From Pinus tabuliformis (taxonomy: Eukaryota; Streptophyta; Pinopsida; Pinales; Pinaceae), in assembly GCA_031772625.1 (NCBI GenBank), contig CM062818.1, positions 211,909,742-211,973,741 of the forward strand: a DNA stretch of 64,000 nt. Reading direction: 5' to 3'. Position numbers and translations under genes: made by a program. How positions within the stretch are numbered: the stretch's first letter is position 1; the number at the start of each line of letters is the position of its first letter. Below, in pieces: positions 23,818 to 36,000 of the stretch. A model generated the notes under the pieces. The model was not told the DNA's origin and did not search any database. It was given only the letters and a program-made list of their open reading frames with translations.

Positions 23818-26800
23818 TGTTATCACTCTGAAATTTCCAAGGGTTGTTCAATGCGTTAAAAAGAAATATCAGAGGTAACTACAAACCTATTTTGGAGCTT
23901 AGGGTCTAGCCTTCCTAAACTCAGAGAGGGCTTTCTCTATATGATTTAACTTTGTTTATTTTATGGATTTTAGGCTAGTTATGTATGCTTAATTGGATTG
24001 GTTTTGATTGGTTGGTGGAATTAATGATTTAGATGAATAGGCACTTTCCCATTTTCCATTGGGCTATGGAGTCAATTGATTTGAAAACAGAACAAAAACA
24101 AAATATAAAGAAAGTTTTATAGGGAAAGATAGGTGAGTAATATCAGATCTCAAGGCTGAATGGTGAAATGATTTTTCAATTGGGATGAAGGAGAAATTAA
24201 GAATTCCTTAAACCAGATAATGAAGAAGGATGAAGAAAATCAATCGGGATCAGAGGGCAATTAAGAATTCTCTATATCAGATATGAGAAGAAAACACAGA
24301 AATGTAGAACAGTTAAAAGCATAATGTAATGTTTAAGAAAATTCCGTAGTAAAACTCCTATTATAACATTCAAATTTAGAACACATATAAGTTTATGGAA
24401 AACTTAGAAAGAGAACATAAACAATTGAAATTTATACTTCACTGAGATAGCTCAACACCTGAATCCTATAAATAAGTTTCTTCATAACTTGCTATGTATG
24501 TCAACTAGAATTTGGTACAATAACCCTCAGGTAATAGATAAGTCAGCTATGGAAATATTCAGAAATCCACCCCTTGATATTTTGAATGATGAAGTATTTA
24601 TACAAAACTTTTTACCAAAAATATCCTATCAACTAACTAGGATTTATTCAAGGAAAATAAATATCTTTATGCAAAAAGATAGTCACACCTATTAACTGAC
24701 TGAGATCTGTCCCTGTTTTATTTGATTGTTGTTACTTGATTGTTTCTTTCATCTATTTTTCTTTCACGTTGTCTCTTTCTTTCATGCTGTCTGTTCCTTT
24801 CACCTTGTTTGTTCCTTTCACCCTTCCTAGTAAATCACACCATTTTCCCCATATTTCTTCATCTGGAAGTTTGATTTTCATCATCCTCTGGTAAATCTCA
24901 TCTTCCTCTGTATATTTGGAAAATGTAGGCTTATTTACAAAAAGGTTATTTACCTCATGTTGGAGGTAAAATAAGTTTTCTAAAGTCTAGAGGAGCACTT
25001 TGCCTGTGGGTATGCCTTTCATGGATAAATTGTTGGAAGTATCTTTGGCTACTTCCCTCATCTTTTTATCATAGTCTTCAGGTCTCATTAGTTTATCATT
25101 GATTACTAAAGGATTAGGCAGACCCTTCCGTCTCAATACATCAAACATGTCAAAAAATCTATTTACTGAGAGTTTCATGATTTGACATTCCTCCTCAAGC
25201 TGTATCATAAGATTTATTTTGGAAATCACTTTCTTCACTTCTAGTATAGTCTGTATTCTATTAGTTATCCCGAGCTATTCTAATTCATACTTGTTTTTAC
25301 AATTTAGGAATTTGATTATTTCAGAGGCTTCCTCTAGTTTCTTTCCAAGATCTGCTTTTATCTTTTGAATTGCATCACCATCTTCCTTCACCAAATCATT
25401 TTGCTCAAATATAACCTGTATAGAAGGCCAAATATCATTAAAGGAGTTAATGATATTGGCCCACAAATGTTGCTTTGCTTGGGCTAAAGGCTCTTTTAGT
25501 GACAACTCTTTTTCTAGCTTGTGGATTATGTCATTCAATCTATTGGCTTTTTGTTTTTCAACTTGATGCATTACTTCTGCCAATTTATTTCCATATTCTA
25601 AACTCTTTACTTGTTCCTTGAGCTTATTAATCTCTTTTGTTTGAATGGACATATCTTCCATTTCTTTGATCAATTTTCTGGCCTCATCAGTGGGATGGGC
25701 TGTTGGTATTGTTGATGCCGTTGCTAATGTAGTTGCTGAAACTGATGTTGATACAGGTGCTGGTGTAGATACTATGGGAATATCAGTAATGGGAACTAAT
25801 TCCATGCCAGCTTGTTTTTCATGCACAAGTTTATCCATATCTGTTTCCATTTCCTTTAGTTGATCTGTCAACTAGATAATTAAATTCATCATCTCATCCT
25901 TTTGATTAACTGTCTCCAAAACCTCCTTGGTTTGTGGATGCTCAGTGGTTGGTAGCTTTAATTGTTTCTTCAGTGCAACTATGTCTACATTTTTCCTTTT
26001 TATAAGTTCTTCTGTTGCCTTGATGTCAATTGGATTATAGCCAATTTCAATTACCAAATATTCCAGTGACTTAATCCTGTTGTCTTTTGCTTGTGATGAG
26101 GCTCTCTCTAGCTTTAACTATGACTGTATATTTTCTAGAGAGTTATGCAATTTCTGGACACTTAGACCTTTATGGTGTCATGGTTGAATAAAACATCTCT
26201 CCTGCCTATTTGTGAAATTCAATTTGGTCAATTGGATGCACATCCTTGGCAGGAATTTCAAAGGATGTTTTATTATAATCTTCTGAAGTTTTTGGGGCCT
26301 TTACCTTTGTCTGTAGGAAGGTCATCTACATTTTCCTTGTTTTGAGGTCAAAAGATGAAAACAACCTACTTTGATCACTGAGAGTTTTCTTCCAGTATTG
26401 TGTACATATAAAAACCTTTAATGCTTCATTTTTTATTTTAATCTCTTTGTATTTCTCCATGATATCTTTCTCTTTATCAACTCGTTTGTTAGATGATGAA
26501 ACCTCTGCACTATTCTGACTTTGAATGATTTTTGTACTAGAAGATGACAGTAGAGGTGTTTCTTCTATATGTGTTGTGGGTGCATCATCCCTGATAATAG
26601 TCTCTTTTTCTGTTTCAACTGTCTTTTCCTGCTCTATTACTGGATTTAGCTTTGCTTTCTTTCTGCAAAGAAGCTTGAATTTAGTATCAGAAGTAGTTTC
26701 TGCTGAGTAAGAGCCTTCTTCTCTAGCCCTTTTTTAATTCCTATCCTATGGGTCTGGAGTATGCATGATGGAAATAGTATCAAGTTTCTTCTCCACCTCC

Positions 26801-29496
26801 TGTAGAGTGTTTTCCAACCACTCTGACTGGTTGGCATATTTCTCAATCTCAGGCTTAGATTCATGAATGAAAGGGGTGAGTTTAGAATTAACTCTTAATT
26901 AGCTTACGACACCCAAGGGATCAATTGACCATTTGAAACTGCTATTGAACTTGAACTCTTGTAGGCATATGTCTTCTTCCTTTCCAACATTCCTACTGTT
27001 GCATATAAAAGGCGCTAGTTGGTTTTTAATCTTGAATTGGGTCTTCTTTTTAGCTGAAAGGAAATTGATCTCATCAGAATTCAAGATTCTTTTGATGTAT
27101 TCCAAAGCAAATATATTCATTGGGAGGTATTTGGGAAGCTTGTATGGAACTAGTTGGCTTCCATACACTCTGATTTCTGTATGATTCTGGTATAAATATC
27201 AGTCTCCTATTTTTCTCTGATTTGATAACTGTAGAATATTTTTTATTTTTTCACTAATTCTAGGCTAAATGCTACAGCTAAGCATAATAACTACTAGATA
27301 CGCAAAAGGATCAGTAAAGTCTTTGAAGCTGAATTCAATGGAATCCTTTCTGATCAAGGATGTCCAAAAGACAACAGACTTGGAATTACCCTCTGTGTCC
27401 AGTTTTTGTCGGTTGACTGCAAACCTTTTTGATTGAAAATATATGAACAAATGAAATAATATTGAGGAGTACTTAACGCTCCTTCTTTTGGTAGCTTGAT
27501 TAGTTGATCATGCATTGTGTCTGCGAGGAATTGGGCATAGTTGAAAGTTATAGCTGGAGGCTGGCTTGGGAAAAAGATAGAGAGGAAATCCAGGATGGAT
27601 TACAACATAATCATTAGTAAAATATCCTAGAATACAAGATAACATGGTTACAATTTTCTTGGTTTGTTCTGGGAACATGGTAGCAGAGTATGGTGGGTTT
27701 TCATTAGGAATTTGAGCTGATTGAGGGAGGAAGGTCTGAAAAATTTGAGACCTTTTAGGAAAGTCTAGCTTTAGGTAAAGCTCAGTAAGGGTTTCGATGG
27801 AGAAAGGCACTCCTTCTGGTTGTGGTTGAATCTGTAGCATTTTATTAATAGATTGAGTAGTGATAGTAAATAGGATTTCTTGGGTAGGGGTGACTATGGC
27901 TCTTTCATTTGGCAAATAGATGATTTGGCATAGTCTGATGAGTTCAGGGAATTGGTAGGTCTATGGAAAGGTATATTTGGGCAGGTTAGAGTCCCACAAA
28001 TGAATATCATCTGCCTTATCAACAAATTTGTCATGGCTCTAGCAATGGAGCTCCAAAAGATTATTGTCAGTGACCATGTCTATGATTTTGAAATCCTTAT
28101 CAGCCAAAGGAGTGTGGTCAATATTTAACAAGGGTGGTTGCAGAGGGTTTACTGCTTGGATGCTTTTGGAAGCCATCAATTTGTTATCTAATTAGCTTAA
28201 TTGATGGAGGCGGGTATTAGAGTTACCTGGAAAACTGTGATTTTTGGTTACAGAAGGGTCCAGGTGGCAGCATGGGATTTATTTCCAGTTGGCGATGGAT
28301 TTTGGTCTCTTTCGCAAATCAACAGAGAATAGGGAAATAGCAGAATAGTGGTGGTTTTATATTTTCGAGACCTGGTGGTTTATGGCGCGGGTGGTTTATC
28401 GCACGACGCAAGGTGGTTTGGTAGTTTGGGTAGGAGAGGGTGTGAAAAGACATGGTGTCCCCGCGTGGTAGGGGTGTGGGTGGATAAAACCACCCATTTT
28501 GCACTCCCCCCCTCTTTTTTAAATGTTGGACGTTGGGGGGTGCGAAAAGGTTTATTGGACGTTGGATCTGATCAATGGTGATTAGACGGTTGACAGGTGT
28601 TGTGAAATCATTCAATTGAGGTGGGGTCAGGAAATTATTTAAGTGGAAGGTTTCAATAAAAAGAAGGGGGGTCCACTCAATATTTCACGCTTCGGACTAT
28701 TAAAAAGTGGGTTTTGTATTTTTATGAAAATACAAAGTTTTATTTAAGGGGGAAAGGGAGTTTTAGCAAGGGAAAGGGGATTTTCAAAGGGGAAAAGGGT
28801 TTTTAGAAAAAAAGGAAAGGGGTTAGTAAATGGGAAAGGGATTTTAACAATGGGAAGGGTTAGAAAAATATTTTTGATAAGCATAATGATGCTTATAATT
28901 TTTTAAAAGTATTCTACCTACCCTTTAATTTATTCTATTTTTTTTTTCTTTCCTTTATTGGGTGCATTTGAGCTTGCTGACCCTGTTATTTTTGTTTGAT
29001 AAGCAAACTAACTTATTTGTAACATTATATCTTCCAGTGGCTCAGATTAAAATTATGAGCTCATTTTATTCTCTACCTAACTACTGATCTGCTAGGGTTA
29101 AATGGTTTGGTCATATCTTTATTCACTAACTATTATAACATGAAATTTAAAGGCATGAATGATCAAGATTAAAATGAATGATCATGATGAATTGTGGCAT
29201 TTTTGGACAAGCTGCACACAATTTTATTTGCAAAGTAAAGTAAACTAAAAAGTAGTGGCATTTGAATGTGCAACAGTTTCAGAATTTAATTTTGCTTCTT
29301 TTTATGGGGTTCATATTTTATATCTTTTTTTTTTTATCTTTCTTTCTTTTGGTCCTTTGATTATTATTTTAGGACATACCCTCTTTTCATTTTTTAATAT
29401 GGAAAACATTTGCAGAAAGAAAAGGGATGTACAATATTACAAGACTTAACATAGTCAATTAAAAATTATGATCCCTATTATTATAGGAACCTAACA
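23818..29496 (-). repeat. Element C 5' LTR (right copy)
   Basis: This is the direct repeat of 11476-17147, 5679 bases long. It holds the second copy of the LTR ORF region. Because the element is on the - strand, this copy is the one that would have driven transcription, leftwards into gag. Sampled stretches differ from the other copy at about 6-8 percent of positions, mostly transitions plus small indels. Confidence 0.92.
24825..28176 (-). pseudogene. ORF region inside element C 5' LTR (fossil, unknown function)
   Basis: This is the second copy of the ORF described at 12464-15825, with the same likely start (ATG at 28176), the NERAIVTPTQEILFTITTQS block (27915-27508), the YKLPKYLPMNIFALEYIKRI block (27168-26899) and the coiled-coil-rich C-terminal part (25871-25275). 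Both copies keep the same order of blocks. It is broken, with about eight to ten interruptions. In a transcript starting in this LTR the position of the transcription start would decide whether the ORF is in the 5' leader or is skipped. Confidence 0.75.
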
Positions 29497-29539
29497 CCCA
29501 GAAGGGTATACAACAACACAAAGGTGACACTTAATAGTA

Positions 29540-30730
29540 ATGGCAACAAACTACCAAATAATTGCAGGACACCTCTACAAAATGGGCTTAGACCAATTCC
29601 TAATACGCTGCATACTTCAACATGAAAGAGAAGATGAGTTATGGGAATGTCATGCGGGAGTCACAAGAGGCCATGGGGGAGGAAAATCCACTACAAGGAA
29701 GATACTGCAGGCAGGAATATGGTGGCCAACCCTTCACAAAGATTCTAAGCAATATGCTAATAACTATTATGTCTGTTAGAGGGTTGGGAAACCTTCCCAA
29801 TGGGATGAACTACCTCTAAAACCATTTCTCACAGTGAAAATCTTCGCGAAATGGAAATAGATTTCATTGGACCCATTAAACCACCAATAAGGCATTCACG
29901 CACAAGATATATAATAGCCGATACTGAATACCTCACTAGATGGGCAAAAGCAACATCCATCAGAAACTGTACAACTGACACTGCCACAAGGTTTATTTTC
30001 GATAACATAATCTTGAGATTTGGATGCCTAAAGAGCCTCACAAGTGACTAAGGAACACATTTTATAAATGAAACAATTGAGGCTCTTCTAAAGAATTTCA
30101 TGATTCAACATAATACAAGTAGTCCATATCACCCACAGGCTAATGGGACTGTTGAAGCATTCAACAAAATCTTGGAGAAAGGTCTAACAAAGATTATATC
30201 AGCCAACAGGGATGACTGGGATGAGAGAATACCAACAACTCTATGGGCATACAGAACAACGGTGAAGAGACTTCATAAACAAACACCGTTTCAGCTAGTA
30301 TACAAAAAGGAAGTAGTGGTGACATCAGAGTTCATAATACCAAGAATTTTCATATCTGAAGCAATGAGAATGAAGAGAAATGTGGCATTGAGAGAAAGAT
30401 TAAGTCAACTAATGGAACTTAACGAATCCCAGTTCTTGGTCGAGTTTCACCGGTCAGTGGAGCAGAGAAGGCAAAAAGCTTGGCATGACGGGAATATCAA
30501 GAAAAAGACATTCGAAGTTGGGAATCATGTATTACTATATGACAAGAAGTTCCAAAAATTCCCATGAAAACTGCAGATGCACTAGTTGGGCCTGTTCATA
30601 ATTGCGAAAATTAGAGATTCTGGAGTAGTAAGATTGGCACAATTAGACAGAATCATGCTGTAAAGATGGGTAAATGGCGCACACCTAAAGCCCTTCCACA
30701 AGTCACCAAACACAAATTCAAGATAAAGGG
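29540..30730 (+). pseudogene. Element B integrase (fossil)
   Basis: This is the continuation of B's pol after element C. The N-terminal zinc-binding domain is at 29540-29779 (LWECHAGVTRGHGGGKSTTR, QAGIWWPTLHKDSKQYAN), the catalytic core at 29851-30300 ([61 protein letters not shown]) and the C-terminal domain to about 30730 ([20 protein letters not shown]). No chromodomain follows. It is broken, with several interruptions. Confidence 0.9.
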
Positions 30731-31604
30731 GGGTCTTGGAAACAGGCCCGCAAGTAGGTAGGAGGTAATAAGAGTTAGTCAGTCATGTTAATTAGTTAGT
30801 TGAAATCATGCCTTTTATATCCTTTTCATAGAAATAAGAAAAATCATCAATAAGGTTGCGACAATAGTATCATCACTCCGCAACCCATTTGTGGTCGAGG
30901 GTTGGGGGGGGGGGCAGTAGAGTTAGTAGTCAAATATGCTTTCACAGCCTGTAAATTACACGTAGGCAGATGATTTTTCAGTGTTTATCATCACATGCTG
31001 TATCCATTCTTTCCATTGTATCAATAGTCATTTCCATAATAAGTAACCAATAATGCAACTGTTAAGTAGGAGCCATAAAATATTTTCCTGTTAGGAACAA
31101 GTTTAGTTAATAAATAACCCCATCACGACAAAATTAATACGCCATGCAGCCCACTCTTTCCTTCCCCAATCCATGTCATGAATGTCAGGTCCAGATCAGC
31201 CGATGGTGGCAAAGCATGGCTAGAACACATGGGGACAGTTTCCAGAGTAATTAGTTGCTAAAATTCTAGTCAAGAAATGTCGTGTCAAACCCGACTACTT
31301 AACTTGTAGGATAATGAAGGAAACTATAGAGTTCAATTGCAGATAACAGAAGAAATCCAGACCCGATCTAAAGAACAGCTGCAGAAATGCAGGAGTACAA
31401 AACCTCAAGTGATAATTGTTTACCAAAGACACAAGGAGATGGCGAAGGGAATTATCTCAGTTCCACAAGATAAGTTAGATGAACGAATTGAGTTGGTCGA
31501 GAATCTGTATGGGAAATATGATAAGTCAATTTTAATCGACAACAACCTTACGAATTGATTTCAGTTCCCAAATTTGAAGAGAGAGGTATACACAAAAGAC
31601 ATCC
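30731..31604 (+). other. Element B spacer and first part of the post-integrase ORF
   Basis: No recognisable domain is present just after integrase. A run of 11 G lies at 30904-30914 in a purine-rich setting. An open stretch of 73 codons (31337-31558) is Lys/Glu/Gln-rich (EEIQTRSKEQLQKCRSTKPQ) and probably belongs to the start of the long post-integrase ORF. Element D interrupts it at 31604; CATCC at 31600-31604 is the left target-site duplication of D. Confidence 0.6.
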
Positions 31605-32016
31605 TGATGTAGAAGCATCATGGTTATGAAAAAGTATACATTTAGTAAAATCCAGGTGCTCTTGTGTTTTCAAAAGAGTGGTTTTCCTAAGTATTTAATT
31701 AAAGTAATTTTAAATATTTTGAGTGATTTAGGTGAGACATTTAGATTAGGAGTTAATTAAAATATTGTGAGGATATTTGTAAATGTTCTCGAGTGTAGGA
31801 GAACATGAGTGATGATGAGTAATTAGTATGGATGAGATATTGTAAATCTTAGAAAGTACTTCATGATTTATGGAGGATCCTTAGGATTAGTTGAAAGTTG
31901 AGATCCTCAAGGGATAAAGAAGATATTTTAGGAACTAATTGAGGACTTAGAGGATTCTTAGGATTTAGTTGAGAAGATTGAGGATCTGAACCAAAATTGG
32001 AAACATAATCCTTTTG

Positions 32017-32023
32017 TATAAAT
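32017..32023 (+). promoter_or_regulatory. TATA box of element D 5' LTR
   Basis: TATAAAT follows ATCCTTTTG. The same motif is kept in the 3' LTR at 47596-47602, in the same context. Confidence 0.55.
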
Positions 32024-33088
32024 GTAAGCCTCAAAGGCATGAACAATTTACATAGTAGTAGAAAAGAGGAACATAGATAGAGAGAAAAGGTTTGGATTGT
32101 GAGCCTACGGACTAGAGAGTAGGTTAAAGGGCATTGACACAGACCATGTAAAGGAAGATCAGGCCAAAGCTAGATTAAAAACATATTTTTATTTGTATCT
32201 GTACATTTGTTTAATGAATGAGGAAATTGAATTCATTGTGACTGTGTGTGTCATTCCTTTTATGTGCTGAGTGATCCGTAATTGTGAATTCATGGTTTCT
32301 GTGTGATAATCCATGATGAATGAATTCAAATTGAATGTTTAAGTCTTTCTGAGTGACAAAAGACTTACCAGCTGGGTAGAATCCATGTGATTCCAGTTTT
32401 GATTTAATAGATGTATGTACAGGTCAAGTAAATAATGAATTAAGAAATTTGGAAGAAGGCAAATAATACAGGGAGTAATACGTATTCCGGTTCGAAGTGG
32501 TGTTAAAGAAACAGAGGAATAAATGAATAGAGATTCACATTAGAGGAAGATGAACAAGAAAAGGAGATAAAGGCACCAACGAAGTTGCTAATTCGAAATC
32601 AAATGATTGTGAAGGAAATTTCCCATGACCTCAAGATGGATTTGCGATCCCAAAATCATGCTGTCTTGGAACTTCAAGAGGCTACAAAGGCCTATCTTGT
32701 TAGTCTATTTGAAGATACGAATTTGTGTGCCATGCATGTGAAGAGGGTGACAATTATGCCAAAAGACATTTAGCTTGCAAGGCGTATTCGTGGGGAAAGG
32801 ACCTAGGCCTATTTTCATGAGAAAAAATGAACATCATGAAAGGTAATTGACCAGTCATAATCTTCTTCCATGCATTCTGCATTGGAGGAGTTGAGATGAT
32901 GTGGTATTTGCATATGCCTCTGTCCGAGTTCTGGTTATAAAGAGAGTGACTTCTCCTCAGCAGTCCCAAGAATTTTGTGTAACAGTCTGCAAATGACTAA
33001 GCAAGAACGTTTTTGCCAAAGTTGCATTTCAGTCGTTGAAGGAGGAAAGTGTGAAGGAAATTATAGATCAGGTAGCGGAAGTGAGGGG

Positions 33089-36000
33089 TGTTAGCACCTA
33101 AATCTGCCCTAGGCTGAAGGAATGCAAAATTTAGGGTAACCACAAACCACGCTCAGTCTGGTAGCTAGCCCTACCAGAACAGGAGAGGGATCTCTCCAAG
33201 TCACGCTTAGTGAATAGATAAGAAAAAAAAAATGGTTTGAGATGACTTACAGTGAAGTATTGATCTTAGGCTAGTAAGTGAACAGGGATACGAGAAACAA
33301 TTTTTATGAATGATTGAGCTTCTAGGATGGTATGGGACCAACGGTCAGCGAAGAACAGAGAATCTAATACAAAGGCACATATTACTTCGTGAGGCAAGGC
33401 AGGCGGAAAGTGTAGCAATTTAGTTTGAAATAACGCAGTATGGAGAGATTGTTTAGGAGAGTGAAAAGGGCATATGAACATGAATCCTTTTCAACAGAAG
33501 AAGAACACTGAACATGAAATTTTCCCACAGGTTGAGCAATAAAATTGAATTCTACCTTATCTAACTCATAAAATTTCACTGGAAATGGACATGAATTGAA
33601 TTATGAAACATAACGAAATACATATGAAAACATAAGAGACACATTTGCTACACTCACAACCACATGAATCTCATGAAACAGAGCCGCTGCCTTTCATTAA
33701 TTCTCTGTCAAAAATATATAGTGAAGAAGCAGAGTTTCTTTCCCATAGTCTCCCAGAAGCTACAAGCCAACCAACCCTTTTCAAATAGTTTTCATACAAT
33801 ATATAGAATGTGCCATGAAGAGATAGAACACCCAGGGGTTGGAGAGTTACTCGAATCATTACGAAATGGAAGTGGAAAGCCAACCATTAGCTACAGGTGT
33901 AGCGTTACAAACATGACAAATGGCTTGGGTGACGGTTTGCCTTCCTTTGCCACTTGGATAGAAGCCAATCTAAAGTGAAAATACTTTAAATGCCACCTTA
34001 GGTCCCAAAAAACTGAAATGTAGATGAGCGAGCCCACTTGGAGAAGTCGTGAATCGAAATTTCGCGAAACGGAGGTAAAATTGGGCTTTTTTCCTATATG
34101 CGCCGCGCCACTTTGGAGCCTATTTTGAGGCACTTGTAGGAGTCCAAAATGTGCCCAAGTGTGCTTGTTGGAAAGCCTGTCCTGTCTACTTTATAACCCA
34201 AGTGGAATTTCTGAATTTGGTGCTCATTTTCCCCTCCAAATCTTCATTCTCCCAAGATTGCTTCCTGTGTGTCAAAATATGGGTAGAGAGGTCATTTTTT
34301 GGGTGTTTTTGACCTCCTGGAGACTCAGATCTTGCCCAAATTTCTTTTCCAAGCACCAGTAGTCGTGATTTTTCATGATGAATCCAAAAATGCAAACCAT
34401 TCTTCATTTGGAGCTCCCAATCACTGGCGCGGCGCACAGGGAGAAAAACCCTGTGTTTTGCCTAAAAAATTTTCATGTGACCAAAATTTCCCCAAATTTC
34501 TTGAAATTTGGGATGGAGGTCCTCTATGAAATGCTATGCTGTGCCAGGGAAGCTTCAGCCAAGATTCGAAGCTGATCTTTCTCTTTTGCCTCTTTTGCCT
34601 CTTTTGTTGCTTTGCTCAATTTTGCCTTCAAGCTCTTTATCCGGGCCTTCGCAATCATATTCCGTGCCCTGTAATGGAAGGCCATGTGTCTCAGCAGAGC
34701 ATGGTCCTTGTTGGCCTTGTCTAGCAGCCTCTCCAAATCCATGTTGACTCTCTCGAGATTGGCCTCCCCATCCTCATTGATCTCTTGCTCCAATGACGTG
34801 AGCTCAACTCTTCTTCTTTGTGTGGCTTGGCAATGCTCATGAATGTTTTGTAGCTCCATGATCGCCTGCTGATCCTCCAGCTATTTGTTCCAAGTATTTC
34901 ATGTTCCACTTAGCCCTCTCCAAGTCAAGGGATAAGGCCTCAATCACTGATTGCTACTCCTAGATGATCTCTCTAAGCTCTACATTTGTCGGTTCTGTAT
35001 CTGTCTCATCATCATGAAGGAGAACGAATTCGGTCTCTCGTTCACCTGATGGCTGACCTGAAGGCCCCTCATCATGCATTGGATCCTTACCTCTATCCTG
35101 TTCCTGTGTCTTTGATGTAGGAAGCGAGGCCCCTTCCACCCTGGGTGGAGATAACACTCGCTTTGCTGCCGCAAACAAATGTCTACTGCGTCTTTGATAG
35201 GTGATGAATACTGGCATAGTAGCAGTCTCATGGCACTCATACTAATGTGAAGGAACACCTGTCTCATGCTATGCCTCTGATACTACCTGTGGAGCACTTA
35301 AGAAGTCACGGGAGATGAAGTCCTCCCAAGAAATGCCCTGCAATCCCAACTGATGATCCACCAAAATCCGGATAAGAGCAAAGTGATAAACACTGTTGAG
35401 CTGCTGCTGAGGGGTCTTATGCTGCATGAAATTTTTCATCCTCTCTATGTTCCCACAAATGAAAAATGGGAGGTTCATCATCCGCACTTTGGTAAAGTGC
35501 ATGAGCAACCTGATGTGATAGGCATATAGGTGAGAAAACCTCCCCTCACAACTGAAGTACTTCATGATCAATTTCATGAGCGGAGCATACTCATCTTTCA
35601 AAAATATGAATGGGAAGACTCTTGTGAGATGCCTCAAACAACTAGCCTTAATGTAAGGCTCATAATGATGCCTATCCACCTTCTTTTTCTTATGCCACTA
35701 TTCTCCAACATTTGGTATGCCTGTTGCCACTGAGATAGTTTCGGGTGTCAATGTGAAGGTGACCCCGGCCAAGATAGACTGACCTCCATGTAGGTGAAGC
35801 ACAAAAAGACGGGCCAACTCATGATGAACTCTAACATTTTCCACCCTTTGACAAAATTCAAAACATGCTAGGTGCTGGAAACATGACATAGCAAGAGGGC
35901 ATGCCTGCAATTCAGTGAGGGTGTTTGGCTCATCCCTAACATGTTTTCCACTCCTGTGATGTCTCCTGGGGGCCTGTTCTCCTGAAGCTGTATCACTGTG

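Larger units (their letters stand above)
11476..29496 (-). mobile_element. Element C: giant Tat/Ogre-type Ty3/gypsy element with 5.7-kb LTRs
   Basis: C is 18,021 bases long with two LTRs of 5672 and 5679 bases and a 6.67-kb internal region coding on the - strand. In element order (right to left): 5' LTR, primer binding site for tRNA-Arg, gag, protease, an extra archaeal-type RNase H, RT, gypsy RNase H, integrase, 3' LTR. Each LTR itself carries a long decayed ORF in the sense direction. Ends are TGTTA...TAACA. Flanking bases CTCAT (left) and CCCAG (right) match at only 3 of 5 positions, so the TSD is weak; continuity of B's pol across the insertion fixes the boundaries anyway. The tRNA-Arg primer, extra RNase H and huge LTRs fit the Tat/Ogre group. 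Both LTR pairs and pol are broken, with some 15-20 interruptions in the internal part. LTR divergence by eye is about 6-8 percent. Confidence 0.9.

Noticed and set aside
11471-29501. Perfect target-site duplication for element C
   Set aside because: The flanks CTCAT and CCCAG agree at only three of five bases; I do not claim a TSD and rely on the continuity of element B instead.
34536-34724. + strand open stretch resembling a secreted cysteine-rich peptide (Leu/Cys-rich start)
   Set aside because: Antisense of the coiled-coil part of the F LTR ORF; the Leu/Phe/Cys richness mirrors Lys/Glu/Ala codons of the true strand.
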